Source of the DNA: Hydrogenophaga palleronii_A
GTDB taxonomy: Bacteria > Pseudomonadota > Gammaproteobacteria > Burkholderiales > Burkholderiaceae_C
NCBI RefSeq assembly: GCF_031457455.1
Contig: NZ_JAVDWU010000011.1
Location: forward strand, 62,001 to 126,000
Length of the DNA stretch: 64,000 nt
Direction: 5' to 3'
Position numbers and translations under genes: made by a program. A model generated the notes under the pieces. The model searched no databases, was not told the origin of the DNA, and was given only the letters and a program-made list of their open reading frames with translations. Below are positions 8,802 through 17,766 of this stretch, piece by piece; position 1 is the first letter of the stretch; each line of letters starts with the position of its first letter.

Positions 8802-8947
8802 TCGCGGCGTTTCGGCGCGGCAGCCTGGATTGGCCGTGCCTGATCGCGGGCCTGCCCCAGGCTGGTAACAGCGATGATGCATGCCGGACTGCGGGAAGCC
8901 TGTCTGGCGCGGACACCGCATGCCGGCAGGCGTATGATTCCGCGACC

Positions 8948-10339
8948 ATGAACATCATCATCCTGGGCGCTGGCCGTGTGGGCGAGAGCGTCGCCGAGAG
9001 TCTGGTTTCTGAGCAGAACGACATCACCGTCATCGATCACGACCCTGCGCGGTTGCGGTTGCTGGAAGACCGGCTGGATCTGCGGGGCGTGGTGGGCAAT
9101 GGCATTCAGCCTTCGGTGCTGCGCGAGGCCGGGGCCAAGGACGCCGACATGGTGATCGCTTGCGCCGCCAACGACGAAGCCAACCTCGTGGTCTGCAAGG
9201 TGGCGCACGACATCTTCAACGTGCCCAGCACCATCGCTCGCCTGCGTTCGCCCGAATTCGTGGAAGGCGACGAACTGCTGGGCAAGAACGGCTTCGCGGT
9301 GGACCATGTGATCTGCCCGGAAGAGTCGGTCACGCGCTACATCCACCAGCTCATCAGCTACCCCGAAGCCCTGCAGGTGCTGGAGTTTGCCGACGGCCGC
9401 GCCAGCCTGATTGCCATGCGAGCGGCCTATGGCGGTGCGCTGGTGGGACACACCATCGGTGAATTTCGCGACCGGTTCCCGCATGCCGAGATGCGCGTGG
9501 TGGCACTGTACCGGCTCGATACCGAGATGGAAGCCACCAAGACCACCCGCATCCTCGCGGGTGACGAAGTCTTCGTGCTGGCCGACACACAGAAGATCCG
9601 CTACGTGCTCGGCGCCATCCACAACATCGACAAACCGGTGCAGCGCGTCATGATCACAGGCGGTGGCAAGGTGGGCTTGCGACTGGCGCGCAGCCTGGTG
9701 GGGCAGTGCGAGGTGAAGATCATCGAGCGCGACAAGAAGCGCTGCGAATACCTGGCCAGCCAGTTGCCGTCGAGCATGCTGATCCTCAGCGGCGACGGTG
9801 CCGACGAAGACCTGCTGCTGGAAGAGAACGTCGGCCAGATGGACCTGTTTCTGGCTCTGACCAACGACGACGAAGACAACATCATGTCGGCCATGCTGGC
9901 CAAGCGGCTGGGTGCGGGCCGGGTCATGGCGCTGATCAACCGCCGCGCTTATGCCGACATGATGCAGGGCAGCACCATCGACATTGCCATCTCGCCATCG
10001 CAGACCGTGATCGGCGAACTGCTCACTCACCTGCGCCGCGGCGACGTGGCGGCGGTGCACAGCCTGCGCCGGGGTGCGGCCGAAGCGCTGGAAGGCATTG
10101 CGCGCGGCGATGTGAAAACCAGCAAACTCGTGGGCCGCAAGGTGGAAGAGCTCAAGCTGCCCAAGGGCGCGCGCATCGGCGCCATCGTGCGCGGCGAGGG
10201 ACGCAAGTCCGAGGTGCTCATGCCCCACCACGACACGGTGATTGAAACCGATGACCACATCATCATGTTCATCCCGAACAAGCGCCTGGTGCGCGAAGTT
10301 GAAAAGCTCTTCCAGGTGAGCGCCACGTTCTTCGGCTGA
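8948..10339 (+). CDS. trkA: Trk system potassium uptake protein TrkA
   Basis: 463 residues, the normal TrkA length. Two RCK repeats are visible. The first Rossmann fold begins MNIIILGAGRVGESVAESL with a GxGxxG motif; the second begins VMITGGGKVGLRLARSL near residue 233. Each is followed by a TrkA-C ligand domain, the last around GARIGAIVRGEG. TrkA is the cytoplasmic NAD(H)/nucleotide-binding gate of the Trk K+ channel. trkH follows after 16 bp, so the two are co-transcribed. About 146 bp upstream holds no gene and is the likely promoter region. Confidence 0.95.
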   Translation: MNIIILGAGRVGESVAESLVSEQNDITVIDHDPARLRLLEDRLDLRGVVGNGIQPSVLREAGAKDADMVIACAANDEANLVVCKVAHDIFNVPSTIARLRSPEFVEGDELLGKNGFAVDHVICPEESVTRYIHQLISYPEALQVLEFADGRASLIAMRAAYGGALVGHTIGEFRDRFPHAEMRVVALYRLDTEMEATKTTRILAGDEVFVLADTQKIRYVLGAIHNIDKPVQRVMITGGGKVGLRLARSLVGQCEVKIIERDKKRCEYLASQLPSSMLILSGDGADEDLLLEENVGQMDLFLALTNDDEDNIMSAMLAKRLGAGRVMALINRRAYADMMQGSTIDIAISPSQTVIGELLTHLRRGDVAAVHSLRRGAAEALEGIARGDVKTSKLVGRKVEELKLPKGARIGAIVRGEGRKSEVLMPHHDTVIETDDHIIMFIPNKRLVREVEKLFQVSATFFG

Positions 10340-10355
10340 CCTGATCAGGTTTTTC

Positions 10356-11828
10356 ATGCCTTTGTTGCGCGTCTTCCCGGTGCTCGGGGTCATCGTGATG
10401 GTGTTTTCCGCAACCATGTGTGTGCCGCTGGCCGTGGCCTGGCTGATGCAGGACGGTGCGGTGCGTGCCTTTCCGCTCGCCATCGCCGCCACCTTCGCAT
10501 TGGGCCTGGCGCTGCGCAGCGCCGTGTTCGTCGTGGGACGCAATGTGGAGTTGCAGACGCGCGACGGCATCTTGCTGGTGGGGCTGGTGTGGACCCTGCT
10601 GCCGTTTTGCGCGAGTTTTCCCTTGCTGATCCACTTTGCCCAGGAGGGCACACACTTCAGCTTCACTGATGCCTACTTCGAGGCCATGTCGGGCCTGACC
10701 ACCACCGGTGCCACGGTGCTCACCGGGCTGGACGCATTGCCGGGGTCGATCAATCTGTGGCGCTGTTTCCTGCAGTGGCTGGGCGGCATGGGCATTCTGG
10801 TACTGGCAGTGGCGATCCTGCCGATGCTGGGCGTGGGCGGCAGCCAGGTGTTCCGCGCCGAAGCCACCGGCCCCATGAAGGAAGCGAAGCTCACGCCCCG
10901 CATCACCGAGACCGCCAAAGGGCTGTGGAGCGTGTATTGCGGCCTGTCGCTCGCCTGCGCGCTGGCGTATTGGCTGGGTGGCATGTCGGCGCTGGACGCC
11001 TGGGCACACATGTTCACGACCATGAGCCTGGGAGGGCTGTCCACGCACGACAACAGCTTCGGGTACTTTGCCTCGCCCACGCTGGAATGGATCGCCATCG
11101 TGTTCATGCTGATCGCCAGTGGCAACTTCGCCCTGTACTTCGTGGCGGTGGCCAAGCGCAGCCCGGCCCGCATCGTGCACGATCAGGAGTGGCGTGGCAC
11201 CCAGGTGCTGCTGGTGGGGGGAAGTGTGTTCGTTGCAATTTTGCTGCTGGCCAGAGGGGTGATCACCGATCCGCTGGACGCATTGCGCACCGCGCTGTTC
11301 AATGTGGTGTCCATCGGTTCCACCACAGGCTATGCCACCCTCGACTACACCACCTGGCCGGTATTCGCTCCACTTTTCATGATTCTGTTGTCCGGCATTG
11401 CCACCAGCGCGGGCTCCACCGGGGCTGGCATCAAGATGGCGCGCGTGCTGCTCCTGCTCAAGCAGGCACGGCGGGAAATGTCGCGCAGCATTCACCCGCG
11501 CATGGTGCGGCCGGTGATGCTCAGTGGCCATGCGGTGGACAACGGCACGCTGTTGTCCGTGCTGGGTTTCATGCTGCTCTATGGCGGCACCATCATCGGC
11601 TTGACCATGACGTTGTTGCTCTCCGACATGCCTTTCGACACGGCGTTTTCCGCCGTGGTGGCCAGCGTCAACAACATGGGCCCTGGCCTGGGACCTGTGG
11701 GGCCGGCCGGCAACTTTCAGGGTCTGAGCGATTTTCAGACCTGGGTCTGCACCCTCGCCATGCTGCTCGGGCGACTGGAAATCCTTTCTTTTCTAGTGCT
11801 GTTCACCCCGGGGTTCTGGCGGCGCTGA
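10356..11828 (+). CDS. trkH: TrkH family potassium transporter (first copy)
   Basis: 490 residues, polytopic membrane protein of the SKT superfamily with four M1-P-M2 units. Pore-loop segments are visible at GLTTTGATVL, TMSLGGLSTHD, GSTTGYATLDY and VNNMGPGLGPVGP; the central glycines form the selectivity filter. It begins 16 bp after trkA and is followed after 33 bp by a second trkH. It forms the K+-conducting subunit in the inner membrane, gated by TrkA. Confidence 0.94.
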   Translation: MPLLRVFPVLGVIVMVFSATMCVPLAVAWLMQDGAVRAFPLAIAATFALGLALRSAVFVVGRNVELQTRDGILLVGLVWTLLPFCASFPLLIHFAQEGTHFSFTDAYFEAMSGLTTTGATVLTGLDALPGSINLWRCFLQWLGGMGILVLAVAILPMLGVGGSQVFRAEATGPMKEAKLTPRITETAKGLWSVYCGLSLACALAYWLGGMSALDAWAHMFTTMSLGGLSTHDNSFGYFASPTLEWIAIVFMLIASGNFALYFVAVAKRSPARIVHDQEWRGTQVLLVGGSVFVAILLLARGVITDPLDALRTALFNVVSIGSTTGYATLDYTTWPVFAPLFMILLSGIATSAGSTGAGIKMARVLLLLKQARREMSRSIHPRMVRPVMLSGHAVDNGTLLSVLGFMLLYGGTIIGLTMTLLLSDMPFDTAFSAVVASVNNMGPGLGPVGPAGNFQGLSDFQTWVCTLAMLLGRLEILSFLVLFTPGFWRR

Positions 11829-11861
11829 GGCCGTCACTCCCCGGAAGGATCCCCTTCTTTC

Positions 11862-13322
11862 ATGTACAGCCTGCTTCCGGTTCTGGCGATTTTTTCCCGC
11901 ATCCTGCTGGCGTTCTCGCCGGCCTTTTTGGTGCCTCTGGTGTGGGCCTGGTTCCAGGACGCGCAGCAACAGGTGATCATCTGGGCACTGGGGTTCGGAT
12001 TCACCGCCGCCAGTGGGCTGGTCATCTGGCAGCTCACCCGGCAGTACCGCCGCGAGCTCATGCCCAAGGACGGTTTTCTGCTGGTCAACCTGGTGTGGCT
12101 GCTGATGCCGGCCTACGCGGCCGCGCCGCTGATGTTCACCGTGCCGGACATCACCTGGACCAAGGCCTACTTCGAGTCCATGAGCGCACTCACCGCCACC
12201 GGATCGACCGCGCTTTCGGGGCTTGATGCGCTGCCGCTGTCGGTCAACATCTGGCGCTGCTTCCTCCAGTTGCTGGGTGGCTTGGGCATCATGCTGCTGG
12301 TGGTGGCGGTGCTGCCTCTGCTGGGGCTGGGCGGTGTGCAGCTGTACCGCGCCGAGACGCCCGGGCCCATGAAGGACACCAAGTTCACCCCGCGCATTGC
12401 CGAAACGGCGCGCGGCCTCTGGGGGGTGTATGTGCTGTTTTCGGTGGCCTGCATGCTGGCGTACCGCTGGGCCGGCATGAGCTGGGCCGATGCCTTCATG
12501 CACATGTGCAGCACCATGGGCCTGGGCGGTTTTTCGTCCCATGATGCGAGTTTTGGTTTCTGGAACTCGCCACAGATCGAGGCGGTGTCCACCGTGTTCA
12601 TGGCGCTGGCCGGCGTCAGTTTCATGCGCTATTTCATCGTGCTGCGCAGCCGCTCGCTCAAGCCGCTCACTGGTGATCGAGAAATCCGGACCTACGTGAG
12701 CGTGCTGCTGGCCTCGATCACCTTGGTGACCGTGTTGCTGATGGGCCATGGCGTGTACGGCACCTGGCTCGAGGCCTTGCGCTCCAGCGCCTTCCATGTG
12801 GTGTCGCTGGCCACCACCACAGGCTATGCGTCCACCAACTACGCGGCCTGGCCGGTGTTCGCGCCGGTGCTGCTGATGTTTCTGGGGTGCTTCGTGTCGT
12901 GTGCCGGTTCCACGGGGGGCGGCATCAAGCTGGTGCGCATGGTGTTGCTGATCAAGCAGGCACGGCGCGAACTGGTGCGCATCATCCACCCACGTGTGGT
13001 GAACCCGGTGACGCTGGGCGGTGCGGTCATGCCCCTGCCCGTGATGACGGCGGTGCTGGGCTACATGCTGATCTATGGCGCCACCACCATGGGGTTCACC
13101 ATGCTGATGCTGTTCACAGGCGTGGACATCGTGACCGCGTTTTCAGCGGTGGTGGCCACCGTGAACAACATCGGTCCCGGCCTGGGGGAGGTGGGTCCCG
13201 CCAGCAATTTTGGCGTGCTGACCGATGTGCAGATCTGGGTACTGACTTTTGCGATGTTGCTGGGGCGGCTGGAGCTGCTGACTGTGCTGGTGCTGTTCAC
13301 GGGGCATTTCTGGAGGAAGTAG
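11862..13322 (+). CDS. TrkH family potassium transporter (second, tandem copy)
   Basis: 486 residues and a clear paralogue of the preceding gene. Aligned filter loops are LTATGSTAL, TMGLGGFSSHD, ATTTGYASTNY and VNNIGPGLGEVGP. The pair shares the same framework (for example INLWRCFLQWLGGMG versus VNIWRCFLQLLGGLG) but differs throughout, so the duplication is not recent. Tandem trkH genes behind one trkA suggest two channels of different affinity or ion preference sharing one gate, as TrkG and TrkH do in E. coli; that is inference. A 3'-end repeat begins right after its stop codon. Confidence 0.93.
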   Translation: MYSLLPVLAIFSRILLAFSPAFLVPLVWAWFQDAQQQVIIWALGFGFTAASGLVIWQLTRQYRRELMPKDGFLLVNLVWLLMPAYAAAPLMFTVPDITWTKAYFESMSALTATGSTALSGLDALPLSVNIWRCFLQLLGGLGIMLLVVAVLPLLGLGGVQLYRAETPGPMKDTKFTPRIAETARGLWGVYVLFSVACMLAYRWAGMSWADAFMHMCSTMGLGGFSSHDASFGFWNSPQIEAVSTVFMALAGVSFMRYFIVLRSRSLKPLTGDREIRTYVSVLLASITLVTVLLMGHGVYGTWLEALRSSAFHVVSLATTTGYASTNYAAWPVFAPVLLMFLGCFVSCAGSTGGGIKLVRMVLLIKQARRELVRIIHPRVVNPVTLGGAVMPLPVMTAVLGYMLIYGATTMGFTMLMLFTGVDIVTAFSAVVATVNNIGPGLGEVGPASNFGVLTDVQIWVLTFAMLLGRLELLTVLVLFTGHFWRK

Positions 13323-13437
13323 GGGCTCCCCCCTGCGCCGCTTCGCGGCTTCCCCCCTCTCTTGCGCGCCTTCGGCGCTTGGAGGGGGGACGGCAGCTTG
13401 GGCCGGCGGAGCCGTCCCTTTCTGCCCCTTGATCAAG
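13323..13437 (+). repeat. G/C-rich 3'-end repeat, copy B
   Basis: It begins at the trkH stop codon with CTCCCCCCTGCGCCGCTTCG, then a long C-run/G-run hairpin around GCGCCTTCGGCGC, then a GGGCCGGCGGAGCCGTCCC block. It is nearly identical over about 110 bp to the copy after the LysE gene (34515-34630), and the ehuB copy is a relative in reverse. It separates trkH from the convergent GST gene. Confidence 0.75.
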
Positions 13438-13481
13438 ACGCCTCGCGCCGGAGGGCGCTCAGAGCTTTCCCCTTTTTCGAA

Positions 13482-14186
13482 CTAACTGCGCGCGGGGATG
13501 TTCAGGCCGCGTTGTACGGCGGGTCTGGCTTCGAAGGTTTCCAGTACCCGTTTCAGTTCCGGGAAGTCCTGGAAGCCCACGAGGTCGCCGGCGCCGTAGA
13601 AGCCGACGAGGTTGCGGACCCAGGGCCAGGTGGCTATGTCGGCCACGGTGTAGTCGTCGCCCATGAGCCAGGTGCGGCCGGTCATGCGCTGGTTGAGGAC
13701 GTTGAGCAGGCGCTTGCTTTCGCTCACGTAGCGGTCGCGGGGGCGTTTGTCTTCGTAATCCTTGCCGGCGAATTTGTGGAAAAAGCCGAGCTGGCCGAAC
13801 ATGGGGCCCACGCCGCCCATCTGGAACATCAACCATTGCAGGGTTTCGTAGCGCTGTGCCGGGTCGGCAGGCAGGAACTGACCAGTCTTTTCTGCAAGGT
13901 AGATCAGGATGGCACCGGATTCGAACAAGGCCAGTGGCTGGCCGCCCGGGCCGTTGGGGTCGAGGATGGCCGGGATTTTGTTGTTGGGGTTGAGTGACAG
14001 GAAGGCCGGCGAGGTCTGGTCGTTCTTCTCGAAACTCACCAGGTGGGGCTCGTAGGGCAGGCCGGTCTCTTCCAGCATGATGGACGCCTTCACGCCGTTC
14101 GGCGTGGGCAGTGAGTAGAGTTGCAGGCGGTCCGGATGTTGGGCGGGCCACTTTTGCGTGATCGGAAAAGCAGACAGGTCGTTCAT
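13482..14186 (-). CDS. Glutathione S-transferase family protein (YfcG/nu-class-like)
   Basis: 234 residues from ATG at 14186 with AGGAG upstream. The thioredoxin-fold N-domain carries LYSLPTPNGVKASIMLEE, with an asparagine/threonine region where other classes have the catalytic Tyr or Ser, then NPNNKIPAILDPNGP with the cis-proline and LFESGAILIYLAEKTG. The helical C-domain contains MGGVGPMFGQLGFFHKFAGK and DYTVADIATWPWV. This matches bacterial nu-class GSTs, whose best-known activity is glutathione-disulfide oxidoreduction or peroxide reduction. It stands alone on the minus strand. Confidence 0.88.
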   Translation of the reverse strand: MNDLSAFPITQKWPAQHPDRLQLYSLPTPNGVKASIMLEETGLPYEPHLVSFEKNDQTSPAFLSLNPNNKIPAILDPNGPGGQPLALFESGAILIYLAEKTGQFLPADPAQRYETLQWLMFQMGGVGPMFGQLGFFHKFAGKDYEDKRPRDRYVSESKRLLNVLNQRMTGRTWLMGDDYTVADIATWPWVRNLVGFYGAGDLVGFQDFPELKRVLETFEARPAVQRGLNIPARS

Positions 14187-14367
14187 GAGGGCTCCTGGGT
14201 GGTGGTGCGTCGTGCGTCGCAGAGGCCTCCATTGAACACCGGCGCGAAATGCCCCTTCGTTGGCAAGTTCATGCGAATCGGCGTATCCAGCCCTTTCCTT
14301 GAACGAACTTCTGCCTACCCGATGCTGCGGATAATGGACGCTCATTGTGAGTTCAAAGGAGAACCCC

Positions 14368-14805
14368 ATGCCCATTTCCAAAGGTTCCGCCGCGCTGGTG
14401 GCCGAGGCCAACGCCCAGATCACCACCTACAGCGTGGCCCAAGTGCGCGAGCGCCTTGAAAGCGACACCCGCTTGCAGTTGGTGGACATTCGTGACGTAC
14501 GCGAGCTTGAACGCGAAGGCACGGCGCCCGGCGCGGTGCATGCGCCGCGCGGCATGCTGGAGTTCTGGGTGGACCCGGCGTCACCGTACTTCAAGCCGGT
14601 GTTCGGGGACGAAAGCAAGGAGTTCGTGCTGTTCTGCGGCGCCGGCTGGCGCAGCGCGCTGGCCACCAAGGCACTTCAGGACATGGGCATGAACAATGTG
14701 GCGCACATCGAAGGCGGTTTCACCGAGTGGCTCAAGCAAGGCGCGCCCACAGAAACACTGGAAGCACACAAGGCGCGTGCTGCGGCCGCCAGGCCCAAGG
14801 CCTGA
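14368..14805 (+). CDS. Rhodanese-like domain protein
   Basis: 145 residues from ATG at 14368, preceded by AAAGGAG. A single rhodanese domain is visible: VDIRDVRELEREGTAPGAVH, the active-site loop LFCGAGWRSALA with the catalytic cysteine, and HIEGGFTEWLKQG. These cytoplasmic proteins form a cysteine persulfide and transfer sulfur. Its stop overlaps the start of the YchJ-like gene (TGATG), so the two are translated together. The acceptor is unknown. Confidence 0.9.
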   Translation: MPISKGSAALVAEANAQITTYSVAQVRERLESDTRLQLVDIRDVRELEREGTAPGAVHAPRGMLEFWVDPASPYFKPVFGDESKEFVLFCGAGWRSALATKALQDMGMNNVAHIEGGFTEWLKQGAPTETLEAHKARAAAARPKA

Positions 14806-15209
14806 TGGGCGCGCTGCCTGAGGCCTGCCCGTGCGGGCAGAGCGATCAGCGGGGGCGTCATCTGGCCTTTGATGCCTGCTGCGGCCGGTACATTGATCAG
14901 GGCCTTGTTGCACCCGATGCAGAACACCTCATGCGTTCGCGCTACAGCGCATTCGTGCGAGAGCGTGCCGACCACCTGCTAGCCACCTGGCACCCCAGCA
15001 CCCGCCCGAGCGACCTCACGCTGGACGCTGGCGTGAAGTGGCTGGGGCTGCTGGTGAAAAGCCATCGCCAGATCGATACAGATCACGCCGAGGTTGAGTT
15101 CGCTGCCCGCTCGCGCGTCGGTGGGCGTGGGCAGCGCCTGGAAGAGCGCAGCCAGTTTGTGCGTGAGGACGGGCGCTGGTATTACGTTGATGGAGAGATC
15201 AAGTCATGA
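14805..15209 (+). CDS. YchJ/UPF0225 family SEC-C motif protein
   Basis: 134 residues. The N-terminus carries the cysteine motif ACPCGQ with CCGRYID about 20 residues later, a SEC-C-type zinc site. Then come APDAEHLMRSRYSAFVRER, the family hallmark, and an NTF2-like C-terminal part ending in FVREDGRWYYVDGE. The family is widespread and small, with no assigned biochemical role. The start overlaps the rhodanese stop, and a HAD phosphatase follows after 42 bp, so the three probably form one operon. Confidence 0.85.
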   Translation: MGALPEACPCGQSDQRGRHLAFDACCGRYIDQGLVAPDAEHLMRSRYSAFVRERADHLLATWHPSTRPSDLTLDAGVKWLGLLVKSHRQIDTDHAEVEFAARSRVGGRGQRLEERSQFVREDGRWYYVDGEIKS

Positions 15210-15251
15210 AGCAGATGAAGCCTTGTGGGCAGGCGCAGCGGAGCGGCTCCG

Positions 15252-15908
15252 ATGTTTAGCGCCGTCTTGTTCGATTGCGATGGCGTGCTCGTGGACAGCG
15301 AGCCCATCACCAACGGCGTGCTGCGCGAGGTGCTGAATGAAGCCGGCTGGGCCTTGACCCAGGCCGAGTGCATGCAGATCTTCATTGGCAAGGCCGTGCG
15401 CGACGAGCGCGTGCGCATCGAGCGCGAAACCGGCCGGCCCCTGACAGATGAATGGATGCAAGCCTTTTACGCTCGCCGAGACCAACGCCTGCGTGCCGAG
15501 TTGCAGACGGTGGCGGGTGCGCTCGGCGCGGTGATGGCCGCCCACGCCCACACCGAAGGCCGCATCGCCTGCGCCTCCGGCGCCGACCGACCCAAGGTGG
15601 TGATGCAGATCGAAATGGCAGGCATGTCTCCGTACTTTGGCGATCGCATCTTCAGCGGCCATGACCAGCCGCGCTCAAAGCCCCACCCCGACGTGTACCT
15701 GGCTGCCGCCGCCCACCTCGGTGCTGAACCGTCGCGCTGCCTGGTGGTGGAGGACACCGCTACCGGTGCCATGGCCGGTATTGCAGCCGGGGCGACCGTC
15801 TGGGGTTACTGCCCGGAAGGGCATGGGCGAGCGTTTGAGGGATTGCCGGTGGCGAGGGTGTTCCGGCACATGGACGAACTGGCGGTGGCGCTGCCTGCGC
15901 TTCTGTAA
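15252..15908 (+). CDS. HAD-superfamily hydrolase, phosphatase/phosphoglucomutase-like
   Basis: 218 residues. HAD motif I is FDCDGVLVDSEP with the nucleophile and acid/base aspartates. Motif II lies in CASGADRPKV, motif III is the lysine of RSKPHPDVYL, and motif IV is VVEDTATGAMAGIAAG. An alpha-helical cap lies between motifs I and II, as in subfamily IA phosphoglycolate phosphatases and beta-phosphoglucomutases. ATG at 15252 is chosen because GGAG lies 8 bp upstream; a GTG at 15225 is possible. The substrate is unknown. Confidence 0.88.
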   Translation: MFSAVLFDCDGVLVDSEPITNGVLREVLNEAGWALTQAECMQIFIGKAVRDERVRIERETGRPLTDEWMQAFYARRDQRLRAELQTVAGALGAVMAAHAHTEGRIACASGADRPKVVMQIEMAGMSPYFGDRIFSGHDQPRSKPHPDVYLAAAAHLGAEPSRCLVVEDTATGAMAGIAAGATVWGYCPEGHGRAFEGLPVARVFRHMDELAVALPALL

Positions 15909-15986
15909 ACGCCCACCGCAACGGGTCGCCTCCGAGGTGGATCCGTCGACCTCTTGCCCACGCGATGATCTGGGCCGGCTGCGGTG

Positions 15987-16004
15987 CCGTCCTTTTATGG
16001 ACGG
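15987..16004. terminator. Hairpin between convergent HAD and AHSA1 genes
   Basis: A perfect 6-bp stem CCGTCC/GGACGG with loop TTTTAT lies 78 bp past the HAD stop and 4 bp past the AHSA1 stop. It sits exactly where two convergent transcripts must end, but no T-run follows on either strand, so the terminator role is tentative. Confidence 0.35.
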
Positions 16005-16007
16005 TGA

Positions 16008-16472
16008 TCACCGGGGGCAGCCGTCAGGAAACTGGTCGGTCACCAGATTCAGAACCACGCCATGCTCCAGCCATGCCTTCAGGCCGGCCAGTACCATGGT
16101 GAATCCACCTTTTGAATCAATCGCTTGCGCCAGCACCTCGTCGTCGCTGCCACGAAAGCCCCAGTTCGATATCCTCACCAGGCTTGCCTGATGTCCACGT
16201 GGCTCAAATTGCCATTCAACCGGACACGGTGGGTCATCCCATTCAATGAGTATTCGCTTGTCTTGTTCGATGGCCTTGACATGGACTTCAGTGCCGACGC
16301 CGAACATTTCCCAATCCCAGCGGATGTCCTTTCCCGTCTCCAGCCGTCCACTGCTTCTGGTGAACCAGAATCTGGTGGTCGTCTCGGGTTCGATGAAAGC
16401 CTCAAAGACCTCAGCGACAGGTCTGTGGATGAGCATTTGCGCCGTAACGGTTGGCGCACTTGGCGTCTGCAT
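16008..16472 (-). CDS. SRPBCC / AHSA1 domain protein
   Basis: 154 residues with the START-like lipid/ligand-binding fold of the AHSA1 group. Typical segments are IHRPVAEVFEAFIEPETTTRFWF, SSGRLETGKDIRWDWEMFG, and a C-terminal helix GGFTMVLAGLKAWLEHGVVL. Bacterial members bind hydrophobic ligands or act in stress; the function is rarely known. It converges with the HAD gene and stands alone on its strand. Confidence 0.85.
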   Translation of the reverse strand: MQTPSAPTVTAQMLIHRPVAEVFEAFIEPETTTRFWFTRSSGRLETGKDIRWDWEMFGVGTEVHVKAIEQDKRILIEWDDPPCPVEWQFEPRGHQASLVRISNWGFRGSDDEVLAQAIDSKGGFTMVLAGLKAWLEHGVVLNLVTDQFPDGCPR

Positions 16473-16602
16473 TGCCTACCTCCTTGTTGATGGTGGAGCA
16501 CGGGCGTCTGGAAGCACCACTTTGACGATGCGGCAAACGATGCGAGGCCACCTTTTGATTTTGCCCAGTAAAGACCACTCTGATCAATGCGTCCGCATCG
16601 AA

Positions 16603-17631
16603 TCAGCGTGACGCCCGCCATTCCCCAGGCGCCACACCCGTCCAGCCCTTGAACGCGCGGATGAAGCTCTTCTCATTCAAGAACCCGGCCGCCTCAGCCA
16701 CTTGTTTGATGGGCTTGGCCGTGCGCTGCAGCAGGTCCAGTGCGCGGTCTCGGCGCACCTCGTCTTTCAACGCCTGTAGCGAAGCGCCCTCCAGTTTCAG
16801 CTGGCGGTGCAGGGTGCGGGCTGACAGGTTCAGCAGCGCGGCGAGGTCGTCGGCGTTGTGTGCGCCCAGCGGCTGACTCAACAGCACCTGGCGCACGCGC
16901 TGCACCAGCAGGCGGTCGCGGCGGTAGGAGCGCACGGTCAGTGGCAGTGCGCGCTGCAGCAACTGGGTCATGGCGACTTCGTCGCGCTGCACCGGCAGGG
17001 CCAGGTAGCGCACGTCGAATTCGATGACCGCGTGCCCTGCGTCGAACGTGCACGGGCCGTCGAACAGCACCCGGTAGGCATCCAGGTGCGGCGGCGGCGG
17101 GTAAGAAAACTGTGCCCCTTTGAGCGGAATGCGCGAGTCGATGTACCAGCTGGCCAGGCCGTGGATGTTGCGCAGCACAGAGACCACGCAGAATTCCGAA
17201 GGCGCTTCCGGGTGGCGGTGCGGGCGCAGCGCGATGCGCGCGGTCTCGCCTTCGGTTTCCACCGTCAGGGCAATGTCGTCCGTCAGCAGGCCGTGGTGAC
17301 GGCACCAGCGGTGCAGCGCCAGGCCCAGCTGCGGTGCGCTGAGCGAGGCGCGGGCCAGCATGCCGTAGCTGCCCCAGGGCAGGCGGCGGCTGAAACAGCC
17401 CAGGCCTTCATCATCCAGCTCGCGCATGGCGGCGTCCGAGATGCGCTCCATCTGCCAGGCGGTGATGCGCGCGTTGGGCCGATGCAATTGAGATGGCGCA
17501 ATCTGTGCCAGGGCCAGGGCCTTGGCAGAGTCCATGCCACGCTGCTGGTAAGCCAACACCATGGCGCGAACAAAGGCCATGGGGGTGATGGCGGGCGCAG
17601 TGGTGGTCGGTGGTGGCGGCAGGGAGGACAC
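16603..17631 (-). CDS. AraC family transcriptional regulator of the adjacent liu cluster (inferred)
   Basis: 342 residues. The N-terminal 230 residues are the Arabinose_bd-type ligand domain (AYQQRGMDSAKALALAQIAP, MLARASLSAPQLGLAL). The C-terminus is the double helix-turn-helix: DDLAALLNLSARTLHRQLK and IKQVAEAAGFLNEKSFIRAFKGWTG. GTG at 17631 is used; ATG at 17580 is an alternative and neither has a clear ribosome site. It diverges from the acyl-CoA synthetase/liu genes over 135 bp containing a direct repeat, the classic layout for an AraC-type activator of the facing operon. The likely inducer is a branched-chain acid or acyl-CoA; this is inference. Confidence 0.88.
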   Translation of the reverse strand: MSSLPPPPTTTAPAITPMAFVRAMVLAYQQRGMDSAKALALAQIAPSQLHRPNARITAWQMERISDAAMRELDDEGLGCFSRRLPWGSYGMLARASLSAPQLGLALHRWCRHHGLLTDDIALTVETEGETARIALRPHRHPEAPSEFCVVSVLRNIHGLASWYIDSRIPLKGAQFSYPPPPHLDAYRVLFDGPCTFDAGHAVIEFDVRYLALPVQRDEVAMTQLLQRALPLTVRSYRRDRLLVQRVRQVLLSQPLGAHNADDLAALLNLSARTLHRQLKLEGASLQALKDEVRRDRALDLLQRTAKPIKQVAEAAGFLNEKSFIRAFKGWTGVAPGEWRASR

Positions 17632-17664
17632 GGGGATCAGTGTGCCTGAACACTGGCACGATTT

Positions 17665-17707
17665 GCAACCAATGTGGCAACCATCCGCAGGCCCATGCTC
17701 CTATGCT
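17665..17707 (+). promoter_or_regulatory. Candidate AraC binding site and promoter of the synthetase/liu operon
   Basis: GCAACCA occurs twice, at 17665-17671 and 17677-17683, a 12-bp period. Just upstream is the inverted repeat GTGCC/GGCAC (17642-17659). A TATGCT -10-like box lies at 17702-17707, but no good -35 is at the matching spacing; the second repeat falls there. This is the arrangement expected for an activator-dependent promoter. Ribosome site AGGAG precedes the ATG at 17767. Confidence 0.4.
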
Positions 17708-17766
17708 TGTGCCCTGGTCAGCCACCGGCCACAGGGCGTACGGAATAACCGCAGGAGACAACACTC

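Noticed and set aside
14346..14367. GTG at 14347 as start of the rhodanese gene
   Set aside because: ATG at 14368 has AAAGGAG at proper spacing; the upstream codons include that ribosome site itself.
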